In this document: positions 23,331-34,976 of the stretch, piece by piece
Numbering within the stretch: position 1 is the stretch's first letter
Layout: each line of letters starts with the position of its first letter
Source of the DNA: Hedera helix
Taxonomy: Eukaryota > Streptophyta > Magnoliopsida > Apiales > Araliaceae
NCBI GenBank assembly: GCA_947179155.2
Contig: OX359280.1
Coordinates: 10,405,501 to 10,469,500, forward strand
Direction: 5' to 3'
Length of the DNA: 64,000 nt
The notes under the pieces: model-generated
The model's input: the letters and a program-made list of their open reading frames with translations, nothing else
What the model was told of the DNA's origin: nothing
Database searches by the model: none
Program-made: the position numbers and the translations under genes

Positions 23331-24445
23331 ATCATCACTTTCTTTGGCCATTAATTTGGGTTTGCCAACGTTTGTCTGCAAAAATAATAAGTTGAATTAG
23401 ACTATTTTTCATAATTTATTACTACTATGAACTATTGTATTAAATAATTAGTCTGTTATTTAATCACATTAACTGTTTGTCATTTTTAATGTCATTAGAT
23501 GATGGATTATAATTTTAAGTGATAAGTTGGTATTATAAAATCCCTGTCTGAGGTGTCAAATGACTAAATTTGATATGAGGTTAAATAATAAATTAATTAT
23601 GAGATAAAATAGTCTTTAATAGTATGAAACTAGTACAAATAATTTTACTTCATTTTATGCAAATAAAAGCACCAAAATTTGACTGGGAAAAAAAAGCGAT
23701 TAGTTAATTTGGATACCGTTGAGATGCTGCAAACAGCTATGACCGATGAGAAACAGTATCCTGGTGATCACTTTGTAAACATTATCCTTATAAATTTTAA
23801 AATGTGTAATATATATTGTTAATTAATTTATGTGATGGTAACGAAATTTATGAATAATATGAAGGTTTATCGTATATTAATGTATCTAGACATTATTAGA
23901 CTTAAGTTGGAAAACATTGTGAATGGATTTTGTTAATTTATAAACCATCTTTAATTGCTATTTTGCAATGTAATTATAATTTTCTAAGTTGAATTTTTAA
24001 ATATTTAGAAGTATTTTTAATTAATTTTGCGTAAAAGAAGGGTAATTCCTCGATTTGAGTGTGAGATTTAATGTCGTAGAGTTCTGAATTTCCCCCCCTC
24101 ATTTTCTAGTAAATTCTTTCCATGCATATCTACATCTTACACCATTTATGAAGTAGTATTTAATTATCGATAAAAGTGTCAGTCAGTTTATCAAAAATCG
24201 TATATCATTATGAACGAGTGAATTTATGTATAAATTGAGTTAATTCACTGAATAGTAAAATTAAAATTAAATTAAATATCATATTTTTAGATATAAGGAT
24301 TGATTAAGGTTCGGGTTTAATTTTTATTATGTGCTTCTCATTTTTATGAGATTTTCTTTCTTTTTTATTGTAGGATTTAATTTCCTCTTTTAAGGTGAGG
24401 TTTGACTTGTATTCTAAATAATAGAGTGTAAGCCCAAAAAATGAG
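23331..24445. other. AT-rich intergenic DNA
   Basis: No gene, RNA or clear repeat structure seen. Short open frames appear random. Confidence 0.6.
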
Positions 24446-24453
24446 GTATGTAG

Positions 24454-24847
24454 CAATGTTTTAAAAATTGGTTTGGAATTGACGGTTGAATCGAAAATCA
24501 ATTCTCTTTTTGGTCCGATTTAGACCGGTTAATTAAATTTGGTAAATAATCAGTTGACCCGATTGACCACCGGTTCAACAGGTAAAACCGGTTAGTTGGT
24601 CCCGTTGAACCGTTTTTGAAGTATTTTTTTTTCAAAAATATTTTTACCAATAATATAATATAATATCACTATATTTTAGCTTACAAAAAATTAGATGTTT
24701 TAAAATTTTATTAATTATTAATAATATATATTTTTATATATTTATGACGTCACTGGTTCAATAACAGTTCGACTACTTGTTGAACCAGTGACCCATCCAC
24801 TCGACACTTTTTTCAGTTCGCTGAACGAACTGGTTCTGAGAACATTG
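24454..24847. mobile_element. hAT-type MITE, copy 1
   Basis: 394 bp starting CAATGTTTTAAAAATTGG and ending GTTCTGAGAACATTG. It is flanked by GTATGTAG (24446-24453) and GTATGTAA (24848-24855), an 8-bp duplication with one mismatch. Internal ACCGGTT-rich blocks pair with copy 2. Confidence 0.85.
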
Positions 24848-24908
24848 GTATGTAAATAAAAAGTTTTTTTCATGTTAAAAATAAAATAAAATATGGATAT
24901 ACAAGTTA

Positions 24909-24909
<1 letters not shown>

Positions 24910-24944
<35 letters not shown>
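24910..24944. repeat. (AT)n microsatellite
   Basis: About 35 bp of alternating AT. Confidence 0.95.
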
Positions 24945-24947
<3 letters not shown>

Positions 24948-25347
24948 CACGAGCATAGCGGAAATAGATTGAGTAATGTGTTCCTTTACCTAAGAAAATG
25001 TTTTTTTAATTTACATAATTTAGGTTATGTTTATTTATAAAAAAATATGCTTGAGATTAGATTATTTGTCTTAATTTAATACTTCTTTATACTATTTAAT
25101 TATTTAACGAGAGATTATTAGTCCCTTAATGTTGGACTATTAGTCTCATAAAGTTATTTAATAGTTTAAAATGAAGTGGATTATTAATCCCATATTTTTT
25201 ATGGGATTATATAATCGCTTATATATAGACTTAGGAATAATAAAAAAAAATTAGTTTATATGACTACTTAAAAGACTATTAATCCTCTATCATGGGATAA
25301 AATAGTCCAAAGTAATGTTAAATTAATGCAAATAATCAAATCTCAAA

Positions 25348-25795
25348 CAATGTTTTTAAAATCGAACCAGTCATCGAACCAGAAAAGATACCGGGTGGAT
25401 GAATCACTGGTTCAACCAGTGGTAGAACCCTTATTGAACCGATGACGTCATAAATATATTATAAAAATATATTATTAATAATTAATAAGTTTTTAAAATA
25501 TTTTTTTTTTGTAACCTAAAATATAGTAAAATTATATTACAATATTATTAAAAATATCTCATTTTTAAAATAAAAATATTTTTGTACAAAAAAAATATTA
25601 AAAAATACTTTAAAACCGGTTTACTGGGTCGGTTAACCGGTTTTACCGGTTGAACCACCGGTTCGACTACTGGTCAACCGGATTTTGACCGTTTAACTGC
25701 CAAATTGGTTTTCTAGGTTAAACCGGACCGGAGGGCTGATGGGTTTTGGTTTTTACCAATCGGACCGCCGGTCCAATTTGGTTTTAACAACATTG
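25348..25795. mobile_element. hAT-type MITE, copy 2, opposite orientation to copy 1
   Basis: 448 bp starting CAATGTTTTTAAAATCGAAC and ending GGTTTTAACAACATTG. It is flanked by ATCTCAAA (25340-25347) and ATCTTAAG (25796-25803), two mismatches. Its blocks (ACCGGTTTTACCGGTT, GACGTCATAAATATAT) are the reverse complement of blocks in copy 1, so the two are inverted members of one family about 500 bp apart. Confidence 0.8.
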
Positions 25796-25803
25796 ATCTT
25801 AAG

Positions 25804-27960
25804 TATATTATTTACAAACAAATATAATCTTAATGTTGTACAAGAGAGATTGCTAAAATTGATCAAGTAATTTATGGTATTTGTATTCATAACTATACTC
25901 TTTATGATTATAAAAAAACATAAAGAAAGTTTATGTGTGGAGGAAAGTGAAATTACAAATACAATTTTATTATTCAAAATTGTATTATTATTTAATATTT
26001 AAAAAGTCTCATAACTTTTCCTGTGTTCTAAATCTTTTTTTCTCATTCTGGTTTCAATGTTACAAAAGTATGTTCAATATGGTTGTGCTTTAGGTCCCTA
26101 CTACTGCACTTTTTGTAGTCAATTAATTTTAGCTTTGCTTTTCTGCAGCCAATCTTCAATCTTGTTTCTGGTACTGCATGGCATTTGTTTATGGTTTAAA
26201 TGTTTTTTCAGCCATTTCAATATCTTCCCTTTAGTTTGGGCTCTGGTTGGTAGCTTACTCTTTTTAGGGTGGTCCTTCTAGGTTCTTAGGAGTAATACCT
26301 ACTCCTTCCCTTACTTTTTAATTGACAATTGACAAAAAAACATAAAATTAAAAAATATAATTGATGCTTTGTCGGATCGATTAAGTTGAATATAAAATTT
26401 AATATCATTCTTTTAAAATATATTGGATAAATAAAAGAAAAATAAATTAATATTTAATATGAGAATAATATAGCATGAAAAATTAAGTTATTAATATTTT
26501 TTAGAAATTTATGAACAATATATAAAAAAAATTAAATTTTACTCTTTAAAAAAATAAATAAAAAGAAACGGATAAAATATTTTGTTTATTCTTTAAGTAC
26601 AACAAAGGACCGGCAGCATTCTGCTGGAAGTCTTTTATTTCGCCCTCGAAATAGACCAAATGAGAATGCTCTCTCTCTCTAAGAATTAAGAGAGGTTATT
26701 TATTTATTATTTCTTAATTATTTATTTTTATTTTATTATGGCACATAATTTCTTTTTGGGTGGGGTTGATGGAATTCCCGCTCCTTTTGCTTAGGCTACG
26801 TTTACTCGCAAAAATAATGCATTAGCTAAGATTATTTATACTACTAATTTAATGACTAACCTTTTTTCTAAATAATTACTTTATTTAATTTTATGAAGTA
26901 TTTAATTTTATTTTTAAGATTATTTGATATATTAAAGGGAGATTAATAACCTCTCTACTTAGGATTATAGTTTATCACTAAATAACTTTAAAAGTGAATG
27001 CAAATAGTTTATGAGATTAAATACAATATTAATCTTTAAAAAATAGTTTTTAAAAACATAAAATTATTGCTAATAATTCCTAAGGAAATTAATTAATATA
27101 AATTATTATATCTCATACATTATTTTTACAAAAAAACGTAATGTTATTATTATTATTTTTAAATTTAAAATTTAGTAGGTAGTCTGTTCGGTTAATTATA
27201 ATGATATAACAAGTCTCTCCAGATGGGAAAACCAAAGAAAAGCCGTGTTATTCATCCTAGAGGCTAGATGTTGTAGTATTGGTCTTATGTCTTGAAGATT
27301 TTATGAATAAATAATATGAGTAATTTGATAAACACAAGCATGTGAATAAATCTGAAAGAAAAGATAACATATACTTCCTAATTAGGATGCGATACGAAAC
27401 TATTTCTTTATTAAAATACTATAATTTTTAGTAACATGCACGGGACTGAAAACTATTATAGGATTATTATTACTCCTAATCTCAAAGAGCAAAAATTACA
27501 AAGGATGCTAAAATCAACCTTCTAGATAGCTTGGCAAACCTGACGAATGCTGAAAGACTAACTTGAACCAAGACCAAAGTGGTATTTGATAAAATTGAAT
27601 AATTAAGATGATATTTTATAAATTAAATTATTTGAATAAAACAATATCTGAATCTAAAAATTATTTAATAACTAAAAAGTGTAAAATATCATAATGTCAC
27701 TATATTATCATTTTAACCCTTTGAGTTGTCTAAAAATTTTATTTGATAATTTGAAATATTCAGTTTAATAAAAAAGAGTGAATAATATTGCTGAATGTAT
27801 TTATATAAAAAAATTATATACTCTACTAAATAAATATTAAACAAATCACCTAATTTTTTTAGCAATAATATATAATATGATGACTATTACATTAGATAAA
27901 AAAAAATGCGTCAAGTTTAATGTAACAACAACATAATATAATAGTTCAAGAGAAGAATTA
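25804..27960. other. AT-rich intergenic DNA
   Basis: No gene recognised. An open frame at 26057-26281 has no domain I know and lacks homology signals. A CT run lies near 26672. Confidence 0.5.
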
Positions 27961-28219
27961 TATTTTCTCTATTTTAAAATATAAGATCATTATTGATTTT
28001 ATAAAACCAATTTAAAATATTTTTAAACTCATAATTGACATTAATTTCTTTGACTCTAGTTTATAAGATGATGAATATTGAAAAATATCGAAAAATTAAT
28101 ACTCATTGTAAGATTTATTGTTTCATAATTTTTAATCATCTAAATTTTAAATTTAAAAATATCCCAAATTAACTTTTTAAAAATTAATAATAATCTTAAA
28201 ATTTGGAATGGAGAGAATA
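27961..28219. mobile_element. Stowaway-like MITE, diverged
   Basis: The left end TATTTTCTCTATTTTAAAAT and the reverse complement of the right end (TATTCTCTCCATTCCAAATT) form a diverged inverted repeat. It continues into ATAAGATCATTATT against TTAAGATTATTATT. TA borders are present but ambiguous in this AT-rich stretch. Confidence 0.55.
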
Positions 28220-28828
28220 TGATATTTATTGAGGCTATTTTTGTCCATAGATTTAAATTTTTTATTAAGAGACAATTCTTAATAATTTGAACTTAATTTT
28301 CTATCTTACCAATTTAGAGGCATTAAGAAGTATATTATTTTTACCAAACAACTTCAAGCCTCTTAGCGAATGAGATGGTGTGTTGTTAAGATGTTTTAAG
28401 ATGCAATCAAATACCACCTAAGACTAAGATAAATGCTTTATTGCAGAGTGTTGATTTGATTTTTTGTTGTTTGATTATTATCGTCAACCATCGCTATAGG
28501 CCAAAAGATCATCGCTAAAGGTTTTAGCGACGGTTGGGGACCGTCGTCATAGCAGCCGTCGGTAAAGCCTATAACGACGGTCCTACACATTTATACTGAC
28601 GGTCTGATTGTAGCAAAAAAAAAAAAAAAAAAGGGCAAACGTACTTAATTTTTTCCAATGACCAGTACAAAACCTTTAGCGACAGTCATGACCGTAGGTA
28701 TAGATATCTAAAGCAACGGTCGACAATGATCATCGCTATAGCCTTTTTAGATTTAAAAAAAATAAAATAGTGATGCAAATATTTATTGAATAAACGTAAT
28801 ACAATATAAAATAAAGCATAATTTTTTT

Positions 28829-29557
28829 AGGCCTAAATATAAATTAATACCCTAAACTATTAATGTATTTCCACTTTGGGAATTGAACTCTCAATTTTTT
28901 CAATTAAGTGATTAAATATTTATTTTTTTTCACTTTGGGGATTGTCTTATCAGTTTTTTCAATTAAGGGATTAAAGTTTTAATTTTTTTTTTCATTTTGG
29001 TGATTGTCTTCTTAATTTTTTCTGATTACGTCTAAAAATCTTGTAATGATAATTTTAGATAATCTTGTAATTAGATATTTATTAAAGTTTTAAAGTAAAT
29101 TTAAGACATTACAAACCCAGCTTAAAAAAAATTCATCAATAATCAACATAATGATGAATATTTAAAATATATAAATGTACTACTAATTAAAATTTTGTTA
29201 TTTCATAAATTTTAATATATTTTATTAATTTTGAGATTAAAAATATTTTAAATTAACTTTCAAAAATCAATAACAATATTTTAATTTGGGATGAAGGAAG
29301 TACATAATTTCATTCAATAAAAAAAAATTATATAAACACATAACTATCAATTAGACGTAATCAGAAAAAAAATGAGAAGACAATCCCCAAAATAGAAAAA
29401 AATTAAAAGTTCAATCCCCTAATTGAAAAAACTAATAAGAAAATCCTCAAAGTGAAAAAAAATTAAAAGTTTAATCACTTAATTAAAAAAATTGAGAGTT
29501 CAATACCCAAAGTGAAAAAACTTTAAAAGTTCAATGTATTAATCTATAGTTAGGCCT
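28829..29557. repeat. fold-back inverted repeat, arms about 200 bp
   Basis: The left arm (about 28829-29036) starts AGGCCTAAATATAAATTAAT. The right arm (about 29350-29557) is its reverse complement, ending CTATAGTTAGGCCT. Both arms share blocks such as TTTTTCAATTAAG(G/T)GATTA and GATTGTCTTC; the inner border is CTGATTACGTC. The AT-rich centre is about 310 bp. It is probably a fold-back or MULE-type element nested in the CACTA-like region; no target duplication found. Confidence 0.8.
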
Positions 29558-30039
29558 TTGTTTATATATATATATATCATTTAATATCATTCACATCACA
29601 ATACAATAGTTTCTCGCGTGTCAAACATTTTTGTCATTTCATAAATGCATCTCCACAATGCCATTAGAAGCAGGGATTACAACACAAGTAACCTTTCAAT
29701 CCTTCTTCCTTACCTATCAATGTTACAACCTACAATTTAATATGTAAGGTTGAAGTCATGAACATGAAGAGTAGGAAAACTGGAGCCCACATACAAGATA
29801 AACAATATATACCAGATACCAAAATTATCTCACCAGCTGTGCAAGTGTGAAAATCAAATCATAAGGGAAACTTTTGTCAAGAGCATGTTGTGCAATAGGA
29901 GAAAGCATCACCTTTCTTCCTCTATCATCATTTACTCTTTGCATTAACAGCTCAATAATGTACTTATAACAATTAAAGTCCCTAAGAAATCTTTCATTTA
30001 GCTTAAATTAGCATCTACAATCAAATTAATGATGTTTAC

Positions 30040-30157
30040 CTGAAGGACAACAACAGTAGATGATAATGCTAAGCCATTCCCAATAACAAGGGAAACATGA
30101 CCTGCTTGTCCATAAACAAAATGAGCAACCAAACCAACAACCAGTCGTCGCCAAGAC
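30040..30157 (-). pseudogene. captured exon of a KEA-type K+ efflux antiporter
   Basis: On the - strand, between an ATAACATAG acceptor and a CAG|GTAAAC donor, lies a 118-bp exon. The first codons give VLAT; after a 1-bp frame change the rest reads LVVGLVAHFVYGQ and then VIGNGLALSSTVVVLQ. That is the membrane-segment signature of the CPA2 antiporters KEA1/KEA2 (chloroplast K+/H+ exchange in plants). No neighbouring KEA exon was recognised on either side and a CACTA terminus lies 96 bp away, so this looks like a transduplicated fragment, not a gene. The frame change makes it non-functional. Assignment rests on motif recognition. Confidence 0.65.
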
Positions 30158-30560
30158 CTATGTTATGCATTTAAAAAGGAAAATTAGGAAACTGATTCAT
30201 CAATTTCATAAACATTCTAAATCTCATTGCCTTAGCCTATTTTTCTAGTAGTGTTAGAGGTTCTGGATAGGTTTAATTTAAACTTTAAAGTCACAAAACC
30301 TTTTTCTAAGATGCTTGAAGACTATAAGGTTAGGAGATGGCTATTTGTACTGCCTAGATGGATACATAAACTTGATGAGGCCACTATTGGCTTCAAAACA
30401 TGGTGGGGGGAGTACTTTCAAGCCTATGTTCTAGACTCTGCTTAAGCTGATGCAATGATTAAACGTGTCTTAGCAGGTATTCTTTAGTACTTATTTGCAT
30501 TGATTATGCCAAACTTCATACAAATATTTTTTGTTGTCACTTTCCTAGGTCTAGACCTTA

Positions 30561-30911
30561 GGGGGTGTTTGATAAAAATTGAATGAAATAGTTCTGAATG
30601 TTTAAGTAGTCTGAATGAGCTGAATGAAGTAGATTTCTGAATACTGAATGAAAAAAATTATTTGATAAATGACATGTCTGAAACATTCGAATAACATATT
30701 TTTACTATTTTACCCATCTGAAAAAATTCAAAGTTGTTGTAAATTTATTTAATATTACTTAATATAATATTTAATGTATATATTTAATTTTTTTTTTTAC
30801 TTCATTCAACCGGGACTTAACCATTCAACCAAAAAAATTAGACTTAGTCATTCAGCCTAAAAATTTGACCGATTCAGCCATTCAGCCCCATTCAGCTCTA
30901 AACAAACGCAC
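30561..30911. mobile_element. possible non-autonomous DNA element
   Basis: The left end GGGGGTGTTTGATAAAAATT and the reverse complement of the right end (GTGCGTTTGTTTAGAGCTGA) form an imperfect inverted repeat. The sub-ends are rich in CTGAATG / CATTCAG motifs in opposite orientation. This resembles PIF/Harbinger or hAT miniature elements; the target duplication is unclear (TTA left, TAA right). Confidence 0.45.
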
Positions 30912-31860
30912 TAAATGACTGACCGATTCAGCCATTTAGTCATTCAGCCCCATTTAAAAGCTATCAGGCCTACTGCTAAATAGTCATCAAAGCCTAAATT
31001 AGTCCAAAAAATCAAGAATGTAATTGACGAAGTAGAGGATTTCTCCTTTCCTCAACGTGAGGGAGAATAGCCTTAACAAGAGACTATTAAGGAGGTTGGC
31101 AAGGCTCCACAGCCTACTCTAAGGAGACCCTCAAGGCTTGGTAGGAAAAGCAAGGTTGCCATGCTTGGAAAAATAAAGATTTTTGGGTCCTTCTCTTCTT
31201 CCAAAGAAAATATTCCTTTTCCTCTCCATAAGAAGTCTAAGAAGGTTGCTCCACCATCATCAAGTTCTTTTGTTGATGACGGGGATGACTAGTTATTGCT
31301 TGCTAAAAAGTTATCGAAAGGCAAGAACATTGCAATCCCTTTTAAGGGCAAAAGTAAAAGTTTCTCACTTAGTTATAAGTTATTTCTGATTTACATGACT
31401 TTTGACTTACCTTTCTTTTTTTCTTCTTATAGATGGTCCTTTGAAAGAAATTTCTATTCCAACTGACTCAACCACTCGCTAAGCCTCTGCATTATTTAAT
31501 CCACCTTTAGAAGAGGAAGAAGGCAGCGCTGATGATGATGATGTCAGGTTGGACACTAGTGTAAGGATCACTGCTCAACTATCCAAGATTAAAGCTAATA
31601 ACCATAATAATAAGACTTGGCAATTGGCTTTGCTTGGGTTGTATGCTTCTATACCTTTTTTTTTTAATTTTTTTTCTCTTTTTTTTTTGTATGACCTTTA
31701 GCCATGTTGTACGCTGATGAGGACAAGATATGGCTAAGTGAGCAAGCCAAGACTTATCATAATATCAGGGTGAAAGGGCCAATGATGAAGGCTCTGAGCT
31801 TGAACCTGTTATAAAGGTAAGGCCACTCACTAAAGTAGCTCCTTCAAATGAACAAAGAGA
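30912..31860. other. unassigned sequence, possible gene or transposon fragment
   Basis: Short open stretches (for example 31183-31389, +) with Ser/Lys-rich translations, and pyrimidine-rich possible intron ends near 31420 and 31690. No domain recognised. Confidence 0.3.
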
Positions 31861-31869
31861 TGAATAAAT

Positions 31870-33060
31870 GTCTCTTGCTTGTTGTTAGACTCCACGACAC
31901 ACTTACGTGAGGTGATCGTCGCCCGGATCATTCAAGCCGTGGTTATGTATGGAACATCAATGACAGCTCAACCCTTCACTTATATAGAAGTGAGAACGTT
32001 GGGACAATCAACATTTGATGTGGTAAAAGATGCCACAAACACCTATGGATTGATACTTGATAAGTCAGATGATTGCCACAGACTAAGTCTAATAAGATCA
32101 AGAAGTTATTGAAAAGAACAAAGATAGAATACTCTCAAAGAGGAATTATATTAAATTGATTGATGAATAAAACCCTTGGCCAATAGGGTTATTTATGCTA
32201 GTACATGGAAAGATCTAGAATTCTAAATCAAACCTTAATAATAAAACCCTAGTAGAATATTCTAGAATACAAGAAAATTAAATTACATGAATAATATAAT
32301 CCTAATTACATAAAATCTCTATTTCCTTGCTAACTTCCATATTTTCTCCAATTCCTGCCTTCTAGAAGCTTTAAATGTCGCAATTCTTGCTTTTTACTCC
32401 CACGCAATCATCCATTCAATATTTGATTTGAAGCTTAACTTTAGTTGAACTGGACTGCTAATTGGGCTGATTTTTAAGTGCTTTTGGACTATTGAATTGT
32501 AGCTTCCAATTGGCTGCGTAATTAAACCATCCTGGCCTCTTATACTTGAGCTCCCTTTTTTCAAGGCTTGGATATGATCAACCCAATTAATTTCCTTGCT
32601 ATCCTCCTTAGCCCAAACTCTAGTCATGCTAATTGGATCAACCCAAACTTGAATAGCCCTGTTATCATCAATTGTATAACTTTAATTAGATCATTAACTA
32701 GAATAAGACCAGTTTTGTTAGTAACCTCATTATCATAAGTCAAGTCTTTCATAGTACCTTGAGTAGCTTGAATTGGATCAACCTTGCATTCCATAAACCC
32801 CTCATCATCAAACTTAGCCTTAATTAATGTCGCCTCAGCCATGATCATATCATTCCCCTCCACTTGAAGATGATTTGTCCTCAAATTCAACTGGCAGGCA
32901 TTGTTGTTGACGCTCTCATCTTGCTGTTGTACTGAAGCATCATTTTTTTACCTGTATAGCTGTAATCAACTTGTCCATCTTGTCTAACCCTTAACAAAGC
33001 TCCGCCAAATCTTTCATGAATAGACAAACCTCTGCCACAATATCAGGCATGTCCTCCCTA
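31870..33060 (-). mobile_element. deletion-derived LTR retroelement remnant
   Basis: On the - strand a Leu/Asp-rich end-of-pol sequence (NLRTNHLQVEGND, near 32890) leads into a GTGGAGGGGAA polypurine tract, then a possible LTR start TGATATGATCA at 32852. Just upstream (33060-32930), a stretch that could be the N-terminal part of gag is joined almost directly to the pol end, which implies loss of nearly the whole internal region. The far LTR boundary was not found. Lineage unclear. Confidence 0.4.
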
Positions 33061-33882
33061 GGCTGAGCTTGCGGCCTCCTATTCACCAACTAGTTATGCA
33101 AGGACAAACATACGCGTTTACTGCTATACCAAAGCTAGCACAAATGAAAATGACACATTATGGTTCAGCAGACAAGATTTTGAAATCAAATAATTAAACA
33201 TTGACAAGTGTCCTTGGCTATTTAGAGCAACAATAACAATCCAACAGACGAATTTAAGGGAATGCTTATGAAAGGATTGTTACAACAACTTTGAGTATAT
33301 ACTGACTCATAATTCAAATGCCAAAAATGCTCAAAGTGCTTAAGTGCTCCACCCTACTTGTGACACCCCCAAATCTGGGCCCACACAACCCAAACTTGAG
33401 TTGTCAAAAGACTACAATAAAATTATTATAACGTTTAACACTACAGTGTATAATAATACACAACTAAGTCTTTACTATTATTATCACACTATTTTACAAC
33501 ACGTGAATCCCTTGGACTCTCACTCCATCCCCCGGCTAGACCCAACTACGTTCTCATCTCCTGTTGAAAAACAATGGAACGAAAAAAAAGGGTGAGCTCA
33601 AATAGCCCAGTAAGAAAATATCATAACTAAGATAATGACGAATAAATTATCATTAGCCTTCAACAGTTGAGTTCTTGATAGAATACAATAGACTACAAGG
33701 TTTCTATCAAAAACTGCAGTTAAATTCTTGAAGAACGTTCAGATCAATAATAGCAGCAGAATGAACAATCTATTAGAAGAATAATACAGACTATAATGTC
33801 CACTCGCTTCTCTTTTTCAGAAAAATATCATTAACTTTTATCATCTGAAATACCATTAGTCAAATACAAATTCACAGTTCCT

Positions 33883-34130
33883 GGTCATAATCATGCAAAT
33901 CAACAGTTCATCTTTGCACTATGGGCCAAAGATATTCAATATAACACCAACGGTCATGATTATACCAGTATTCAGCCTTTGGTCATAATCATACCAAACA
34001 ACAGTTCATCTTTACACTACGAGCCAAAGATATTCAACACCAACGGTCATGATTATACCAGTATTCAGCCTTTGATCATAATCATACCAAACAACAGTTC
34101 ATCTTTGTACTACGGGCCAAAGAGAACTTT
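33883..34130. repeat. tandem array in LTR A, about 95-bp unit, 3 copies
   Basis: Copies begin at 33883, 33981 and 34074. Shared text includes GGTCATAATCAT, AACAGTTCATCTTTG, GGCCAAAGATATTCAA and GGTCATGATTATACCAG; the third copy is partial. Confidence 0.9.
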
Positions 34131-34773
34131 CACCACGTGTTATAGAAGACACTGAACTGATGTATCGCCTTTAACCTATTATATCGCCTTTAACCTATCA
34201 TCTATTCAACAATTATATCGCATCTGTGCCTCCGGCCACAGATATTCACAACAGCTTGATTCTTGATGATTAGTACAAATAACAGTGATACAAATGATGA
34301 ACAGAAGAAACAGGATAAACAATAAGTATCAGAAGTTTACTTTGTACAGATTCAACTAATATTTAAATTGTCAACATGATGTGGAGTGAAATTCAAAAAA
34401 AATAGTCAAGATCCACAGTTCAGAATAACGGTTACAGTTCAATAGAAATGTTTAGAAAAATAGGAAGGTTCAATTGAAATGATATTAGATGAAGCACAAA
34501 CTATTAAGGAACATATAATCATTTCAGGAAACTTTACCAAATAGTACTTACTATAGTAAGTTAAGAGGATAAAAGAATTAATATCCCTTACTATAGTAAG
34601 TTTGAATAATGAAAAATGAAAAAGATGGTATCCTTTATGAGTATAAAGGAAAATAATATCACTTACGAATATGAAAGAAAATGATATTACAAACGAATAT
34701 GGAATAAAAGTGTCATGTGATAATTCGTGCAGACAAAATTTTTTCCACAAGAGACAAATAAGAAATTTAGAAA

Positions 34774-34976
34774 GGGTTATTCACCAACAGGTGGTAATCC
34801 GCACAGTAAGGTTATTCCCACAATTTAATAAATTTTGAATACGAAGAGTTATTCACCAAACAGGCGGTAATCCGCGCAGTAAGGGTATTCTCAGAGATTA
34901 ATAAGGAATGAACACGAAAGGTTATTCACCAACAGGCGGTAATCTGTGTCGTAAGGTTATTCCCATAATTTAATAC
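34774..34976. repeat. tandem array in LTR A, 73-bp unit, 3 copies
   Basis: Copies begin at 34774, 34847 and 34920, each GGTTATTCACCAACAGG(T/C)GG then TAATC and a GCAGTAAGG variant. The period is exactly 73. Confidence 0.92.

Larger units (their letters stand above)
28480..30253. mobile_element. CACTA-like non-autonomous element (right end and subterminal repeats)
   Basis: On the - strand the sequence ending at 30253 begins CACTACTAGAAAAATAGGC, a typical plant CACTA (En/Spm) terminus, followed outside by TTA. At 28490-28760 there are many copies of AGCGACGGT-type motifs in both orientations, typical of CACTA subterminal arrays. I could not find the matching left terminus, so the left boundary is approximate and the two parts may not be one element. 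A fold-back repeat and a KEA exon lie inside. Confidence 0.5.

Noticed and set aside
26057..26281. 74-codon hydrophobic open frame on the + strand
   Set aside because: Leu/Phe-rich translation of T-rich DNA, no domain, no splice partners or promoter recognised.
28450..28500. Search for a left CACTA terminus
   Set aside because: No CACTACTAGAAAA-like sequence found here, so the left boundary of the CACTA-like element is left approximate.
29880..29990. Possible second captured exon on the - strand (MLSPIAQHALDKSFPYDL)
   Set aside because: Open and near a CACAG acceptor-like sequence, but I could not match it to a KEA exon or any known family.
31879..32112. 77-codon open frame on the + strand
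   Set aside because: Overlaps the probable LTR of a - strand element; no domain recognised.
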